Source: Chromatiaceae bacterium (lineage in GTDB: Bacteria > Pseudomonadota > Gammaproteobacteria > Chromatiales > Chromatiaceae). Taken from it: a DNA stretch of 64,000 nt. Below, one piece after another: positions 17,140 to 25,914 of the stretch. The notes beneath the pieces are model-generated. The model ran no database searches. It was not told the origin of the DNA and saw only the letters and a program-made list of their open reading frames with translations. The translations under genes and the position numbers were made by a program. How positions within the stretch are numbered: position 1 is the stretch's first letter; each line of letters opens with the position of its first letter. The stretch is taken from the NCBI GenBank assembly GCA_013426805.1, contig JACDZG010000012.1, forward strand, positions 1 through 64,000, given 5' to 3'.

Positions 17140-20100
17140 ATGCCCGACACCGCTTACAGCATGGCCGACCCGCGCCTGGCCGCCCTGCTGCTGGGGCTGC
17201 CCCGGCTGGGCGTCCCGGTGCTGCCGGCGGACTATGACCGCTGCGCCCTGGTGCTGCCGCCCGGCCGCGGTCTGGACGCCGCGGTCTTTGCCGACACCCT
17301 GACTGCACTGCTCGCGAAGGACGCGGACCAGCGCCGGATCCTGCGCCGGGAGCTGCAGGGGCTCTTCCCGCCGGAACCGCTGGACCCCGCGCCGGGCGAG
17401 CCCCAGGGTCCGACCGCCCCGTCGCCGGTCCACCCGACCCCGGACCCGGCACCCGTGCCCGGGTCGGGCGCGACACCGCCGACCGTCGGGTTGCTGATCG
17501 GCCGGCCCGAACACCCCCGCCCGCGCGCGCTGGCCCCGGCGCTGCTGGCCCTGATGGTGCTGCTCGTCATGCCTGGTGATGTCGGGCAGCGGCCGGCGCC
17601 ACCGCCGCCGCCCGAACAGCCACCCATCATCGACCCACCGCCACCGGCCGCGGGCGCGCTGCCCGAACACCCCATTCACAGCTTCAACACCTGGGTGCCG
17701 ATCCTCACGGCCACCCCGCTGTCGCCGCCCCGCCCCTGGTCCGCGCTCCTGCTCGCCCTCGCCGCCGCCCTGGGCGGCGGCTGGTTGTGGCGGCGCGCCC
17801 GGCAACTGCGCGACCCACCGGCCGCACCCGAACGCTACCGCTACCGGCCGGACGGCCCAAAGGTGCTGACCTGGTCCGCCGCCGACCGCGGCCTGCCGGA
17901 CCTGCGCCGTCTGCTCGGGCGCGGCCAGCGCCGCGAGCTCATCTGGGGGGTGCGTCACTACCTCGCCGCGCACCCGAGTCCGCAGCTCGATGCCGGTGCC
18001 ACCGTGACCGCCAGCGCCCGTGCCGGGCGGCCCGCGATCCGCTTCGAGCCGCTGCGGCGCCTGCGCGAGGTCTGGCTGTGGCGCGACACCGCGCTCGCCG
18101 GCCCGGAGCCCGCCGCCCTGATCCAGACGCTCGACCACGACCTGGTGCGGGCCGGGCTGCGGGTGCGTCACGGCGCCTTCAGCGCGGTGCCGGACCCGCT
18201 GTGGCTCGACCGGCGGCCGGCCCGCCCGCTGCGCGCCAACCCCCTGGACCTGGGCAGCGACGCCCACTCGGCCCTGGTGGTCGTGCTTACCGACGGCCGC
18301 GGCCTGGCCGCCGCCCTGCGCGGCGGCGGCGCCCCCGCCGCCCGGGTCCACCGGGTGTTGCGCGAACTGGCCGCCTGGCCGCGCTGCGTCCTGGTGGACT
18401 GCGCCGACGATACCCTGGACCTGCCTGCCCTGGCCACGCGCTACCGGCTCGCCTGCCTGCCGCCCGGCCGGCTCCCCGCCTGGCTGGCCGAGCGGCCGGA
18501 CACCGGCCGCGCGCCGCCGCACCGACCCGCCGTACCCGGTGCGGATTTGCGGTTCTGGGCCGCCTGCTGCGCCCTGCCCGCGCTGCCGGTCACCGCCGCC
18601 CAGGCGCGCGCACTGCATGACCTGCTCGGGCTGCCGCCGGCCTGGCGGCTGCCCGACCCCGGCAGCGGACGCGGCTGGGACGGCAGCGACGGACCACGCC
18701 TGTCCGCGGCCGAGCGCCGCGGCCTGCTGTGCGAACTGGCTGATCAAGTGCGGGCCGACCGCGGCCGGGCCCCGACCGGCGCGCGCCGCCGCCTCGAGCG
18801 GGTGCTGGACTTCTGGCAGCGGCACTGCGACGATCTGGCCGCCGCGGCGGACCACTTGCTGCCCGTTATTGGCGCCGGCGAGCCCCGCCCCTGGAGCGAC
18901 GGCCCGGCGGCGCACCGGCTCGGCAGCGAGCGCCGCCTGCTCGATCTCTGGCGCGACCCCGGCGACCGCGACGCCCATCACCAGCCGGTCCTCGCCCTGG
19001 CCGTCGCCGATCTGCACGACCGCTGGCGCTTCTATGAGCAACAGGGTCTGACCAAGGCGCGCGACGCCCTATGCGAGCGGCTGGCCGAACTCTCCGCGGC
19101 CGACCTGGGCGAGCCCGCCGACGACCGTATCCACCTGCCCTGGACCACCGTTGCGCTGCGCGAGCGGCGCGGCGAGCCCCGCGGCACGGCACTCAGTCGG
19201 TTGTACCTGATGGGTTTTGCCGGTGCCAAGCGCGCCCCCGGCCGGCGCCCGCGGCTCGGGTTCGAGGTCCGGCTCGCCCTCGGCCTGCTGGCCGGGGCCG
19301 CGCTCTGGGCCGGCGTGCGCATCCTCATCCCGGCCCATCCCACACTGGCGCCCATGGCCGAGCCGCTGGCCGACCGGCTGGATGCCGCGGCCCGCACCGC
19401 CTTCCGCGCCCAGACCCTGGTCACGCAAGACGGCGGCCAGGTGCACGCCGCCTCGCGCAAAATCGCCGCCGCCGCCGCGCCGCTACGCCCCGGCGAGCGG
19501 CTCACCCTCCACTGGTGCTGGAGCGGTGCGGCACCGGCCGCCGCCGCGCCCGACCCCTGCGCCCGCCTGTGGGCCGCGACCGCCGACCCGCGCCGACTCA
19601 ACCTCGCCCCCGCCGGCCCGCCGGACGCTCCGAACCGCACCATGCTGCTGCACGCCGGCACCCTGGCCGAGCCGATCCGCGCCTGTGCGCCCGACTGGCC
19701 CGACCTGGTGGTGGCGGTGATCGCCGCCGACCCCTGGCAGTATCCCGCGGCGGACAACAGCGCCGCCCGCCAACTCGCCATCCAACTCCTGGACAGCGGC
19801 GCCGCCGACCTCGCCGTCATCGGCCCGGACTGGGCCGCCGCGGCGCGCACCCTGGCCGCGCGCTGGTCGTTCGTCGCCGACAGCCAGTGGCTCTACTTCA
19901 CCCCGCTCTCGGCCGGCACCGCGCCGTCGCAGGACCCGCCGCCCTTGGGTGCGCACCGCGCCCTGATCCACGCGAACTATGCCGGCCTGGCCGACCACCT
20001 GCGGACGCGCGTGCAGGGCCTGCTCGACCCCGCGGAGCGGCCGGACCCCGCGGTCGCCAACATCCGTGTGCTGGCCGGCACCCCGCGCCTGTGGGGTGGC

Positions 20101-21042
20101 CCCGAACGGGAGACTATCCGCCTCGCCGACGGCACCGCGATGGACTTTCTGACCCTCTGTCCCGGCACCTTCACCATGGGCGCGGACGGGCTGGTCGAGC
20201 GCCGACTGCCGACCCTGGTTGCCGCCGCCCTCGGCGTTGATGCGGCCACCCTGACCCCGACGACACGGGTCGCTATCGGCACCCTGGGGGAAGAGCAGAA
20301 CACCCGGCTGCGGCAGACCCTGGAGCAGGGACTGGGTGTGACGCTTGACGACGCCGACTGGCAGGCGGTCGGCGACCTGCAAGCGGCCGGTGCGGCCTTC
20401 AAGAAAGCGATCGAGTGGCCTGACGAAGGCCCGGCCCATCCGGTACTGCTCAACGCCTTTGTGCTCGCCCGCACCGAGACCACCGCGGCCCAGCACGCCG
20501 CCCTGACGGCGACCGCCGCCCCCACGGCGGACCGCGCCAGGCTGCCGGCCGCCATCGACGACTGGGACACCGCGGTCCGCACCTGCCAAGGACTCCCCGG
20601 CAGCGACCTGCCCAGCGAGGCGCAATGGGAATACGCGGCCCGCGCCGGCAGTCGCACCGCCTGGTCCTGGGGCGACGAGGCCGCCGCCGCGGGCGACTAC
20701 GCCTGGTTCAGCAGTAACAGCGAATCCCAGGCGCACCCGGTGGACAGCAGGCGGCCGAATCCGCTCGGCTTTGCCGATCTGCACGGCAACCTGTGGGAGT
20801 GGACGCGTGACTGCTGGAGTGACTCGGCCTACCAGGAGCGTGCCGGCCAACCGCGCGCCGACCCCTTGGAGGACAGCGAGGAGTGCCGTCTGCGGGTGGC
20901 CCGCGGCGGCTCCTTCCTCTACGAGCCCTGGTTTCTGCGCTCGGCGTACCGGCCCTGGCGCGCGCCCTCGGTCCGGCGCGGGAACTTCGGGTTTCGTTGC
21001 GTGCGTTCGCCCCCGCGCAGCCTTGAATCCTTGTCCCCTTGA
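17140..21042 (+). CDS. Large membrane protein with vWA-like region and C-terminal FGE-like domain
   Basis: 1300 residues. The N-terminal helical domain (about 1-80, RLAALLLGLPRLGVPVLPAD) resembles the start of vWA partners of MoxR ATPases. Pro-rich linkers flank two membrane segments near residues 130-148 and 195-215. Residues 235-460 look like a degenerate vWA fold: LREVWLWRDTALAG stands where the metal site would be, followed by ALVVVLTDGRGLAAAL. A third membrane helix lies near 706-730. The C-terminal 300 residues form an FGE/SUMF1-type domain (FTLCPGTFTMG-like start, LPSEAQWEYAARAGSRTAWS, DLHGNLWEWTRDCW, ARGGSFLYEPWFLRSAYRP, GFRCV). The catalytic cysteines of true FGEs are missing. ATG 17161 is an alternative start. 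Extreme GC matches the preceding three genes. Confidence 0.75.
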   Translation: MPDTAYSMADPRLAALLLGLPRLGVPVLPADYDRCALVLPPGRGLDAAVFADTLTALLAKDADQRRILRRELQGLFPPEPLDPAPGEPQGPTAPSPVHPTPDPAPVPGSGATPPTVGLLIGRPEHPRPRALAPALLALMVLLVMPGDVGQRPAPPPPPEQPPIIDPPPPAAGALPEHPIHSFNTWVPILTATPLSPPRPWSALLLALAAALGGGWLWRRARQLRDPPAAPERYRYRPDGPKVLTWSAADRGLPDLRRLLGRGQRRELIWGVRHYLAAHPSPQLDAGATVTASARAGRPAIRFEPLRRLREVWLWRDTALAGPEPAALIQTLDHDLVRAGLRVRHGAFSAVPDPLWLDRRPARPLRANPLDLGSDAHSALVVVLTDGRGLAAALRGGGAPAARVHRVLRELAAWPRCVLVDCADDTLDLPALATRYRLACLPPGRLPAWLAERPDTGRAPPHRPAVPGADLRFWAACCALPALPVTAAQARALHDLLGLPPAWRLPDPGSGRGWDGSDGPRLSAAERRGLLCELADQVRADRGRAPTGARRRLERVLDFWQRHCDDLAAAADHLLPVIGAGEPRPWSDGPAAHRLGSERRLLDLWRDPGDRDAHHQPVLALAVADLHDRWRFYEQQGLTKARDALCERLAELSAADLGEPADDRIHLPWTTVALRERRGEPRGTALSRLYLMGFAGAKRAPGRRPRLGFEVRLALGLLAGAALWAGVRILIPAHPTLAPMAEPLADRLDAAARTAFRAQTLVTQDGGQVHAASRKIAAAAAPLRPGERLTLHWCWSGAAPAAAAPDPCARLWAATADPRRLNLAPAGPPDAPNRTMLLHAGTLAEPIRACAPDWPDLVVAVIAADPWQYPAADNSAARQLAIQLLDSGAADLAVIGPDWAAAARTLAARWSFVADSQWLYFTPLSAGTAPSQDPPPLGAHRALIHANYAGLADHLRTRVQGLLDPAERPDPAVANIRVLAGTPRLWGGPERETIRLADGTAMDFLTLCPGTFTMGADGLVERRLPTLVAAALGVDAATLTPTTRVAIGTLGEEQNTRLRQTLEQGLGVTLDDADWQAVGDLQAAGAAFKKAIEWPDEGPAHPVLLNAFVLARTETTAAQHAALTATAAPTADRARLPAAIDDWDTAVRTCQGLPGSDLPSEAQWEYAARAGSRTAWSWGDEAAAAGDYAWFSSNSESQAHPVDSRRPNPLGFADLHGNLWEWTRDCWSDSAYQERAGQPRADPLEDSEECRLRVARGGSFLYEPWFLRSAYRPWRAPSVRRGNFGFRCVRSPPRSLESLSP

Positions 21043-21074
21043 TTTCTTGTTGTTGCTCAATAGCTTGTTGGCTA

Positions 21075-21105
21075 CGTAGGATGCGGTGAGGAACGAACCG
21101 CATCC
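21075..21105. repeat. REP palindrome (RAYT-associated family)
   Basis: GTAGGATGCGGTGAGGAACG followed by AACCGCATCCC forms a stem of ATGCGGT with ACCGCAT. It lies between the vWA/FGE gene and the RAYT gene. A second half-element (CGAACCGCATCCCC) sits near 21124. The same palindrome recurs through the 278-bp array and at 24948. Confidence 0.85.
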
Positions 21106-21214
21106 CCTCCGTACGATATAAATCGAACCGCATCCCCCCCGTCCGCTGGAAAACGCACCCCATCATCCCCATCCGCGTTCAATAGGACGCATCCCGCCCA
21201 CCCCAAGCCCATCA

Positions 21215-21742
21215 ATGACCGACTACCGACGGCTCTACACCCCCGGCGCCACCTGGTTCTTCACCGTGAACCTGGAGGAACGCCACGGGAACCGCCTGTT
21301 GGTCGATCACATCGATCAGTTGCGCCAAGTGATGCGCGAGGTCAAGACCCGCCACCCCTTCGATATCGAAGCTATGGTGGTCTTGCCCGAGCACCTGCAC
21401 TGCCTCTGGACCCTGCCCGCCGGTGATGCGGATTACAAAACCCGATGGGCCTTGATCAAGGCCGGTTTCTCACGCCGCATCCCCGCGGGCGAACAACGCT
21501 CGGCGAGCCGCATCAAGCGCGGCGAGCGCGGTCTCTGGCAACGCCGCTATTGGGAGCATCTGATTCGTGATGACCGGGATTTCGAGCAGCACCTCGCCTA
21601 CATTCATTGGAACCCGGTGAAGCATGGCTGGGTCACGCGCGTCATCGACTGGCCCTATTCAAGCTTCCATCGCTATCTGCGCCGCGGGCTCTATCCCGCC
21701 GATTGGGCCTCGGTTGACGACGATCTGCTCGCCGGCGAGTAG
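21215..21742 (+). CDS. REP-associated tyrosine transposase (RAYT, TnpA_REP)
   Basis: 175 residues, a single-strand-specific Y1 transposase of the IS200/IS605-related RAYT group. The start MTDYRRLYTPGATWFFTVNL, the HUH motif in VVLPEHLHCLWTLP and the tyrosine-containing AYIHWNPVKHGWV are all typical. RYWEHLIRDDRDFEQHLAY is a further family block. RAYTs bind and mobilise REP palindromes; this gene is flanked on both sides by matching REPs, the expected arrangement. Its stop codon TAG is the first part of the downstream REP. It appears intact and may be a domesticated single-copy gene. Confidence 0.93.
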   Translation: MTDYRRLYTPGATWFFTVNLEERHGNRLLVDHIDQLRQVMREVKTRHPFDIEAMVVLPEHLHCLWTLPAGDADYKTRWALIKAGFSRRIPAGEQRSASRIKRGERGLWQRRYWEHLIRDDRDFEQHLAYIHWNPVKHGWVTRVIDWPYSSFHRYLRRGLYPADWASVDDDLLAGE

Positions 21743-22551
21743 GATGCGGTGAGGCACGAACCGCATCATCCCCGTCATCCCCGTCATCCCCCACCCAATC
21801 GCCCCAGACACCATCCCGACCACCACCCGACAATGACCGAGGCGCGACGGTGCGATAGCCGAGGCGCCGGCGGCGGTGTTACTTCGAAACCGCGAAGTGC
21901 CGCGGCAATCGCCTTTGGATTCATCTGATCGATTCGGTGCGGCTCGGGGTGCGTATGGGTTTCAGATGCGGTTCGTTCCTCACCGCATCCTACGGTATGT
22001 CCGGGTGGTAGAGCACGTAGGATGCGGTGAGGCACGAACCGCATCATCCCCGTCATCCCCGTCATCCCCCACCCAATCGCCCCAGACACCATCCCGACCA
22101 CCACCCGACAATGACCGAGGCGCGACGGTGCGATAGCCGAGGCGCCGGCGGCGGTGTTACTTCGAAACCGCGAAGTGCCGCGGCAATCGCCTTTGGATTC
22201 ATCTGATCGATTCGGTGCGGCTCGGGGTGCGTATGGGTTTCAGATGCGGTTCGTTCCTCACCGCATCCTACGGTATGTCCGGGTGGTAGAGCACGTAGGA
22301 TGCGGTGAGGCACGAACCGCATCATCCCCGTCATCCCCGTCATCCCCCACCCAATCGCCCCAGACACCATCCCGACCACCACCCGACAATGACCGAGGCG
22401 CGACGGTGCGATAGCCGAGGCGCCGGCGGCGGTGTTACTTCGAAACCGCGAAGTGCCGCGGCAATCGCCTTTGGATTCATCTGATCGATTCGGTGCGGCT
22501 CGGGGTGCGTATGGGTTTCAGATGCGGTTCGTTCCTCACCGCATCCTACGG
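21739..22551. repeat. Tandem array of a 278-bp unit carrying REP pairs (about 2.9 copies)
   Basis: Units start at 21739, 22017 and 22295; spacing is 278 bases each time, and the copies look identical by eye. Each unit opens with GTAGGATGCGGTGAGGCACG and ends with the inverted REP GATGCGGTTCGTTCCTCACC, so each carries a REP pair about 195 bases apart. The third copy breaks off after CCTACGG at 22551. Short open frames inside the unit repeat with it and have no family resemblance. No gene is supported here. Confidence 0.95.
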
Positions 22552-23855
22552 GGCGAACGCACGCAACGAAACCCGAGGTACACGGTTCGTGAAGTGGGCG
22601 CGCGCCAATCCCGGCTCGCCGAGCGCAGATACCTGCGCGCGAAGTAGAAGGAGCCGCCGCGGACCGCCCGCAGACGGCCCTCCTCCGGTCCCCGCGGGTC
22701 ATCCGTCGCGGCAGCGTCGTAGCTGTCGGCATACCAGTCCCAGCACCATTCCCGGCAGTTGCCGGCCAGGTCGTGCAGACCAAAGGGGTTGGCGGTCTTC
22801 TCGCCGACTGGGTGCAGTCGGCCGCCCGCGTTGCGGCTGTACCAGGCATGCGCATCGGCACCGGATTCGTTGTCGCCCCAGAACCAGCGGGTCGTGGTGC
22901 CGCCGCGACAGGCGTATTCCCACTCGGCCTCGGTGGGCAGGCGATAGCCGTCAGCCTGCCAATCACAGATCCAGGTGTCACCGGCGACCCGGTAACAGGG
23001 CGAGCGGCCGGAACGGATCGACAGGGCGTTGCAGAAAGCGACGGCCGCGAACCAGTCGGTTCCGGTGGCCGGCAGAGTCTCGTCGCCCGCGCTCCAAGTG
23101 TCCGGCACCGGACGCCGCCAGGGTTCGGCGGCCTCGGCCATGACCTGACGCCAGAGCCCGCGGGTGACCGGGGTGCGGGCAATGGCAAACGGACTGATGC
23201 GGACCAGCCGCGGCGGCTGTTCATCGGCATAGGCAGTGGAGTCGAGACGCGGGTCCGAACCCATCCGGAAGGTCCCGCCCGGCAGGGTCACCAGCGTAAT
23301 GAAAGGGTCCGGATCGGACGGTAGCGGCGCAGCGGCGGCGGATTGATCCGCGTCCGGCGGCTCGGTCATCGCGGGCAGCGGCGGCAACAGCGGCAGCGTG
23401 ATCGTGCGCCGCACCGGCAGCCCGTCGGCGACGAGCCGCGGCCGGGCGGCCAGCCCGAGCGCCAGGAGCATGAGCCCCGCGGTCAGCACCAGGGTTGCGC
23501 CGGTCCCGAGCGCCAGTGCGCCCCAGGCCAAAGCCAGCCCGAGCAAGGCGCCCGACCCGTAGCCGAACCAGTCGGGCGACGCATCCAGGCGCTGGGCCAG
23601 GGCCTGGAGCGCGGTCGCGCGCGGCGAGCGCAACAGCCGATCGACGCGGGCGGTGAAGGTGGTAAGCATGGCTGACCCGACAGCGACAGCGGATTGGGTC
23701 GGTAGGATGCGCTGGGCTGGGCGGCGCAGCAAGCCCTCATCGGGTGCGGTGGGTTTGGGTTTATACGGTCTTGACCGGGGCGGCGGTTCGATGCGGGTCG
23801 TGCGTGACACTGGTCGCGAAATCCTAGGGGCGCGTTGGGGTTCGCTCTCGCTCAC
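22536..23855 (-). CDS. Membrane-anchored FGE/SUMF1-like domain protein
   Basis: Up to 439 residues. A cytoplasmic N-terminal region is followed by two hydrophobic segments (SGALLGLALAWGALALGTGA and ATLVLTAGLMLLALGLA). A full FGE-like domain then reads LVTLPGGTFRMGSDPRLDST, RLPTEAEWEYACRGGTTTRW, GLHDLAGNCREWCWDWYADS, LRAVRGGSFYFARRYLRSAS and LGFRCVRSP. The RGGS block lacks the paired Cys of catalytic FGEs. ATG 23669 (MLTTFTARVDRLL) is an alternative start, just before the membrane segments. The last residues (RRMR) and the TGA stop are encoded by a REP element. Function unknown; it may belong with the FGE-bearing conflict operon on the opposite strand. Confidence 0.75.
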   Translation of the reverse strand: MSESEPQRAPRISRPVSRTTRIEPPPRSRPYKPKPTAPDEGLLRRPAQRILPTQSAVAVGSAMLTTFTARVDRLLRSPRATALQALAQRLDASPDWFGYGSGALLGLALAWGALALGTGATLVLTAGLMLLALGLAARPRLVADGLPVRRTITLPLLPPLPAMTEPPDADQSAAAAPLPSDPDPFITLVTLPGGTFRMGSDPRLDSTAYADEQPPRLVRISPFAIARTPVTRGLWRQVMAEAAEPWRRPVPDTWSAGDETLPATGTDWFAAVAFCNALSIRSGRSPCYRVAGDTWICDWQADGYRLPTEAEWEYACRGGTTTRWFWGDNESGADAHAWYSRNAGGRLHPVGEKTANPFGLHDLAGNCREWCWDWYADSYDAAATDDPRGPEEGRLRAVRGGSFYFARRYLRSASRDWRAPTSRTVYLGFRCVRSPRRMR

Positions 23856-23861
23856 CCCAAC
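23834..23861. repeat. REP-like palindrome (GTTGGGGT family)
   Basis: GTTGGGGT ... ACCCCAAC stem around TCGCTCTCGCTC, followed by CTACGG. It is a REP-type hairpin distinct in sequence from the RAYT-associated repeats and overlaps the N-terminal codons of the long form of the FGE-like gene. That favours the internal start of that gene. Confidence 0.7.
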
Positions 23862-23996
23862 CTACGGAACCGATCGGCACGTTCGTCGTGGCGTGTGCAT
23901 CGCCTGACCTTCACCGGCGACGCCCGTCGGCGCCGATTCCGCCCGATTCGTGCTAGGCTTGGTCCCTGCGATTCCAAGACCGGATGCCTGCCGCCC

Positions 23997-24941
23997 ATGT
24001 CTTCCAGCGCTGCCACCCAACTCGTACCCGCACCGCAGGTCCCGAGCCCGCCGCCCCGGCGCCTGCCCGCGGCGGGCTCCGCGGACGGTCTCCTGGTCTC
24101 GGAAGCGGTCTACTGGACTGCGTATTATCTGGAGTCGGACCACCATTACGAGTGGAACAACGGCCGCCTGGAGGAGAAACCGGTGTCCGATTACGAGACC
24201 TTTCTGGTCTATGCCTGGTTCAGCGAACTGGTGCGGCACTTCCTGCGCACCCACCCCTGTGCGCAGATGGTCGGCCTGGAGATGGGTTTCCGGCTGCCGT
24301 TGCCGAGCGGCACCGTCATCCGCAAGCCCGATTTCGGCGTGGTCCGCAACGACAATCCCCAGCCGCTGTTGCCCCTGGACTGCTCCTACCACGGGGTTTT
24401 CGACCTCTGTATCGAGGCCCTGTCCGACCAGGAGCGCAGCGGCATCGTGCGCGACACCGTGACCAAGAAGGCCGAATACGCCGCCGGGGGTGTGCCCGAG
24501 TATTACATCCTGCATCAGAACCCCGCTTACCAGGCGTTCTACACCCGCACCCCGACCGGGTTCTATACGCCCATCGCACCGCAGGCCGGGGTGATCTGTT
24601 CGCGGGTGCTGCCGGGGCTGCAATTCCGCCCGACCGACCTGGCGCGCCGACCGGAGCTGGAGGCGCTGCGTGACGATCCGGTCTATGCCGGCTTTGTCCT
24701 CCCCGGCTGGCGCGCGGATCGGGAGCGGGCCGACGCCGAGGCGCAGGCCAAACGCGAGGCCGTGGACCGCGCCAACGCCGAGGCGCGGCGGGCCGATGCC
24801 GAGGCCCAGGCGAAACGGGAGGCCGAGGACCGGGCCGACGCCGAGGCGCGGCGGGCCGATGCCGAGGCCCAGGAACGGCAACGCCTGGAGCACGACCTTA
24901 GGGTACTGCGGGCACGTCTCGCGCAGGGTCGAATGCAGTGA
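23997..24941 (+). CDS. Uma2-family (DUF820) PD-(D/E)XK nuclease-like protein with alanine-rich helical tail
   Basis: About 314 residues from ATG 23997 (MSSSAATQLVPAPQVPSPPP). The core matches Uma2/DUF820: HHYEWNNGRLEEKPVSDYE, then KPDFGVV for the active-site Asp, and FDLCIEALSDQERSGIVRDT with a following KKAEYAAGGVPEYYIL. The last 75 residues are imperfect repeats of RADAEAQAKREAEDRADAEA type, predicted to form a long charged helix. The family is often present in many copies in bacteria; cellular role unknown, nuclease activity inferred from fold. Convergent with the LpxH-like gene, sharing a REP between their ends. Confidence 0.85.
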   Translation: MSSSAATQLVPAPQVPSPPPRRLPAAGSADGLLVSEAVYWTAYYLESDHHYEWNNGRLEEKPVSDYETFLVYAWFSELVRHFLRTHPCAQMVGLEMGFRLPLPSGTVIRKPDFGVVRNDNPQPLLPLDCSYHGVFDLCIEALSDQERSGIVRDTVTKKAEYAAGGVPEYYILHQNPAYQAFYTRTPTGFYTPIAPQAGVICSRVLPGLQFRPTDLARRPELEALRDDPVYAGFVLPGWRADRERADAEAQAKREAVDRANAEARRADAEAQAKREAEDRADAEARRADAEAQERQRLEHDLRVLRARLAQGRMQ

Positions 24942-24947
24942 GGGGTT

Positions 24948-24977
24948 GATGCGGTTCGTGCCTCACCGCATCCTACG
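24948..24977. repeat. REP palindrome between convergent genes
   Basis: GATGCGGTTCGTGCCTCACC followed by GCATCCTACG, the same element as around the RAYT gene. It lies between the Uma2 stop and the LpxH-like gene, whose TAG stop is inside the element. It could act as a bidirectional terminator. Confidence 0.88.
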
Positions 24978-25761
24978 CGGCCCGCGCCAGCGCGGGGACC
25001 AGGTCGGCGATGGTCTCGGGCAGGGCATCGGTCCAGCGCAGCAGTTCCAGCCGGCCGTCGTGGTGTTCCACCAGGGCGGTACAGCTTTCCACCCAGTCGC
25101 CGCAGTTGCAGTAGCGCACCCCGCCCAGTTCGCGCACCTCGGCATGGTGGATGTGACCGCAGATCATGCCGTCCACCCCGCGGCGGCGCGCCTCCTGGGC
25201 CACCGCCTGCTCGTAGTCGCCGATATAGCTCACGGCATTCTTGACCTTGTGCTTGAGATAGCCGGCCAGCGACCAGTAGCGCAGCCCGAAATGGCGCCGC
25301 ACCCGACTCACCAGCCCGTTCAGGGCCAGCAGGTTGTCGTAGGCGCGCGCGCCCAGCCGGGCCAGCCAGGGGCCGGCCTGCACCACGGTGTCGAAACGGT
25401 CGCCGTGCAGCACCAGAAAGCGCTGGCCGTCCGCTGTTTCATGGATCACCTCGTCGCGGACCGCGACATTGCCGAAATCCACCCCCAGATGGGTGCGCAG
25501 CAGTTCGTCGTGGTTGCCGGGACAGTAGATGACCTGGGTGCCGTTGCGCGCCTTCTCCAGCACCTCGCGCACCACCGCGTTATGTGCCTCGGGCCAGTAG
25601 ACTGAACTCTGCATCGCCCACAGATCGACGATATCCCCCACCAGATAGAGGTGCTTACACTGGGTGGACTGCAGAAAGTCCAGCAGATAGCCGGCCTGGC
25701 AGCCGCGAAAGCCCAGGTGCACATCGGAGATGAAGATGCTGCGATACTTCAGGGGCTGCAT
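24973..25761 (-). CDS. UDP-2,3-diacylglucosamine diphosphatase-like metallophosphoesterase
   Basis: About 262 residues from ATG 25761; ATGs at 25779 and 25806 would lengthen it. The calcineurin-type metal ligands are all visible: SIFISDVHLGFRGCQAG, LYLVGDIVDLWAM, IYCPGNHDELLR, FLVLHGDRFD and MICGHIHHAEVR. The set is that of the LpxH-like group (COG2908), which cleaves UDP-2,3-diacylglucosamine in lipid A synthesis; close relatives may have other substrates, so the exact reaction is inferred. GAGGTC lies six bases upstream of the chosen start. Divergent from the YbfF-like hydrolase. Confidence 0.82.
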   Translation of the reverse strand: MQPLKYRSIFISDVHLGFRGCQAGYLLDFLQSTQCKHLYLVGDIVDLWAMQSSVYWPEAHNAVVREVLEKARNGTQVIYCPGNHDELLRTHLGVDFGNVAVRDEVIHETADGQRFLVLHGDRFDTVVQAGPWLARLGARAYDNLLALNGLVSRVRRHFGLRYWSLAGYLKHKVKNAVSYIGDYEQAVAQEARRRGVDGMICGHIHHAEVRELGGVRYCNCGDWVESCTALVEHHDGRLELLRWTDALPETIADLVPALARAA

Positions 25762-25914
25762 ACGCTTGACCTCAGACATCCTGCTCATTCCGTTTGTTTG
25801 TTTCATTTGCTCCCTATGCTCCCCAATCTTCGTTGCAGGAAGATGGAGAACCGGTGAAGGTATCGTGAAGAATGTTGTTTTTATTCAGCTTGATGACAGC
25901 GCGGTGACGCCTTT

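Noticed and set aside
17092-21060. Long minus-strand frames (649 and 525 codons) opposite the vWA/FGE gene
   Set aside because: They are mirror frames of an extremely GC-rich gene, rich in Arg/Gly/Ala with no family motifs, while the plus strand encodes recognisable domains.
21739-22551. CRISPR array
   Set aside because: The repeating unit is 278 bases with identical content and REP pairs, not short repeats with unique spacers, and no cas genes are present.
20100-23855. FGE-like C-terminal domains as targets of a diversity-generating retroelement
   Set aside because: No reverse transcriptase, template repeat or adenine-biased variable repeat was seen.
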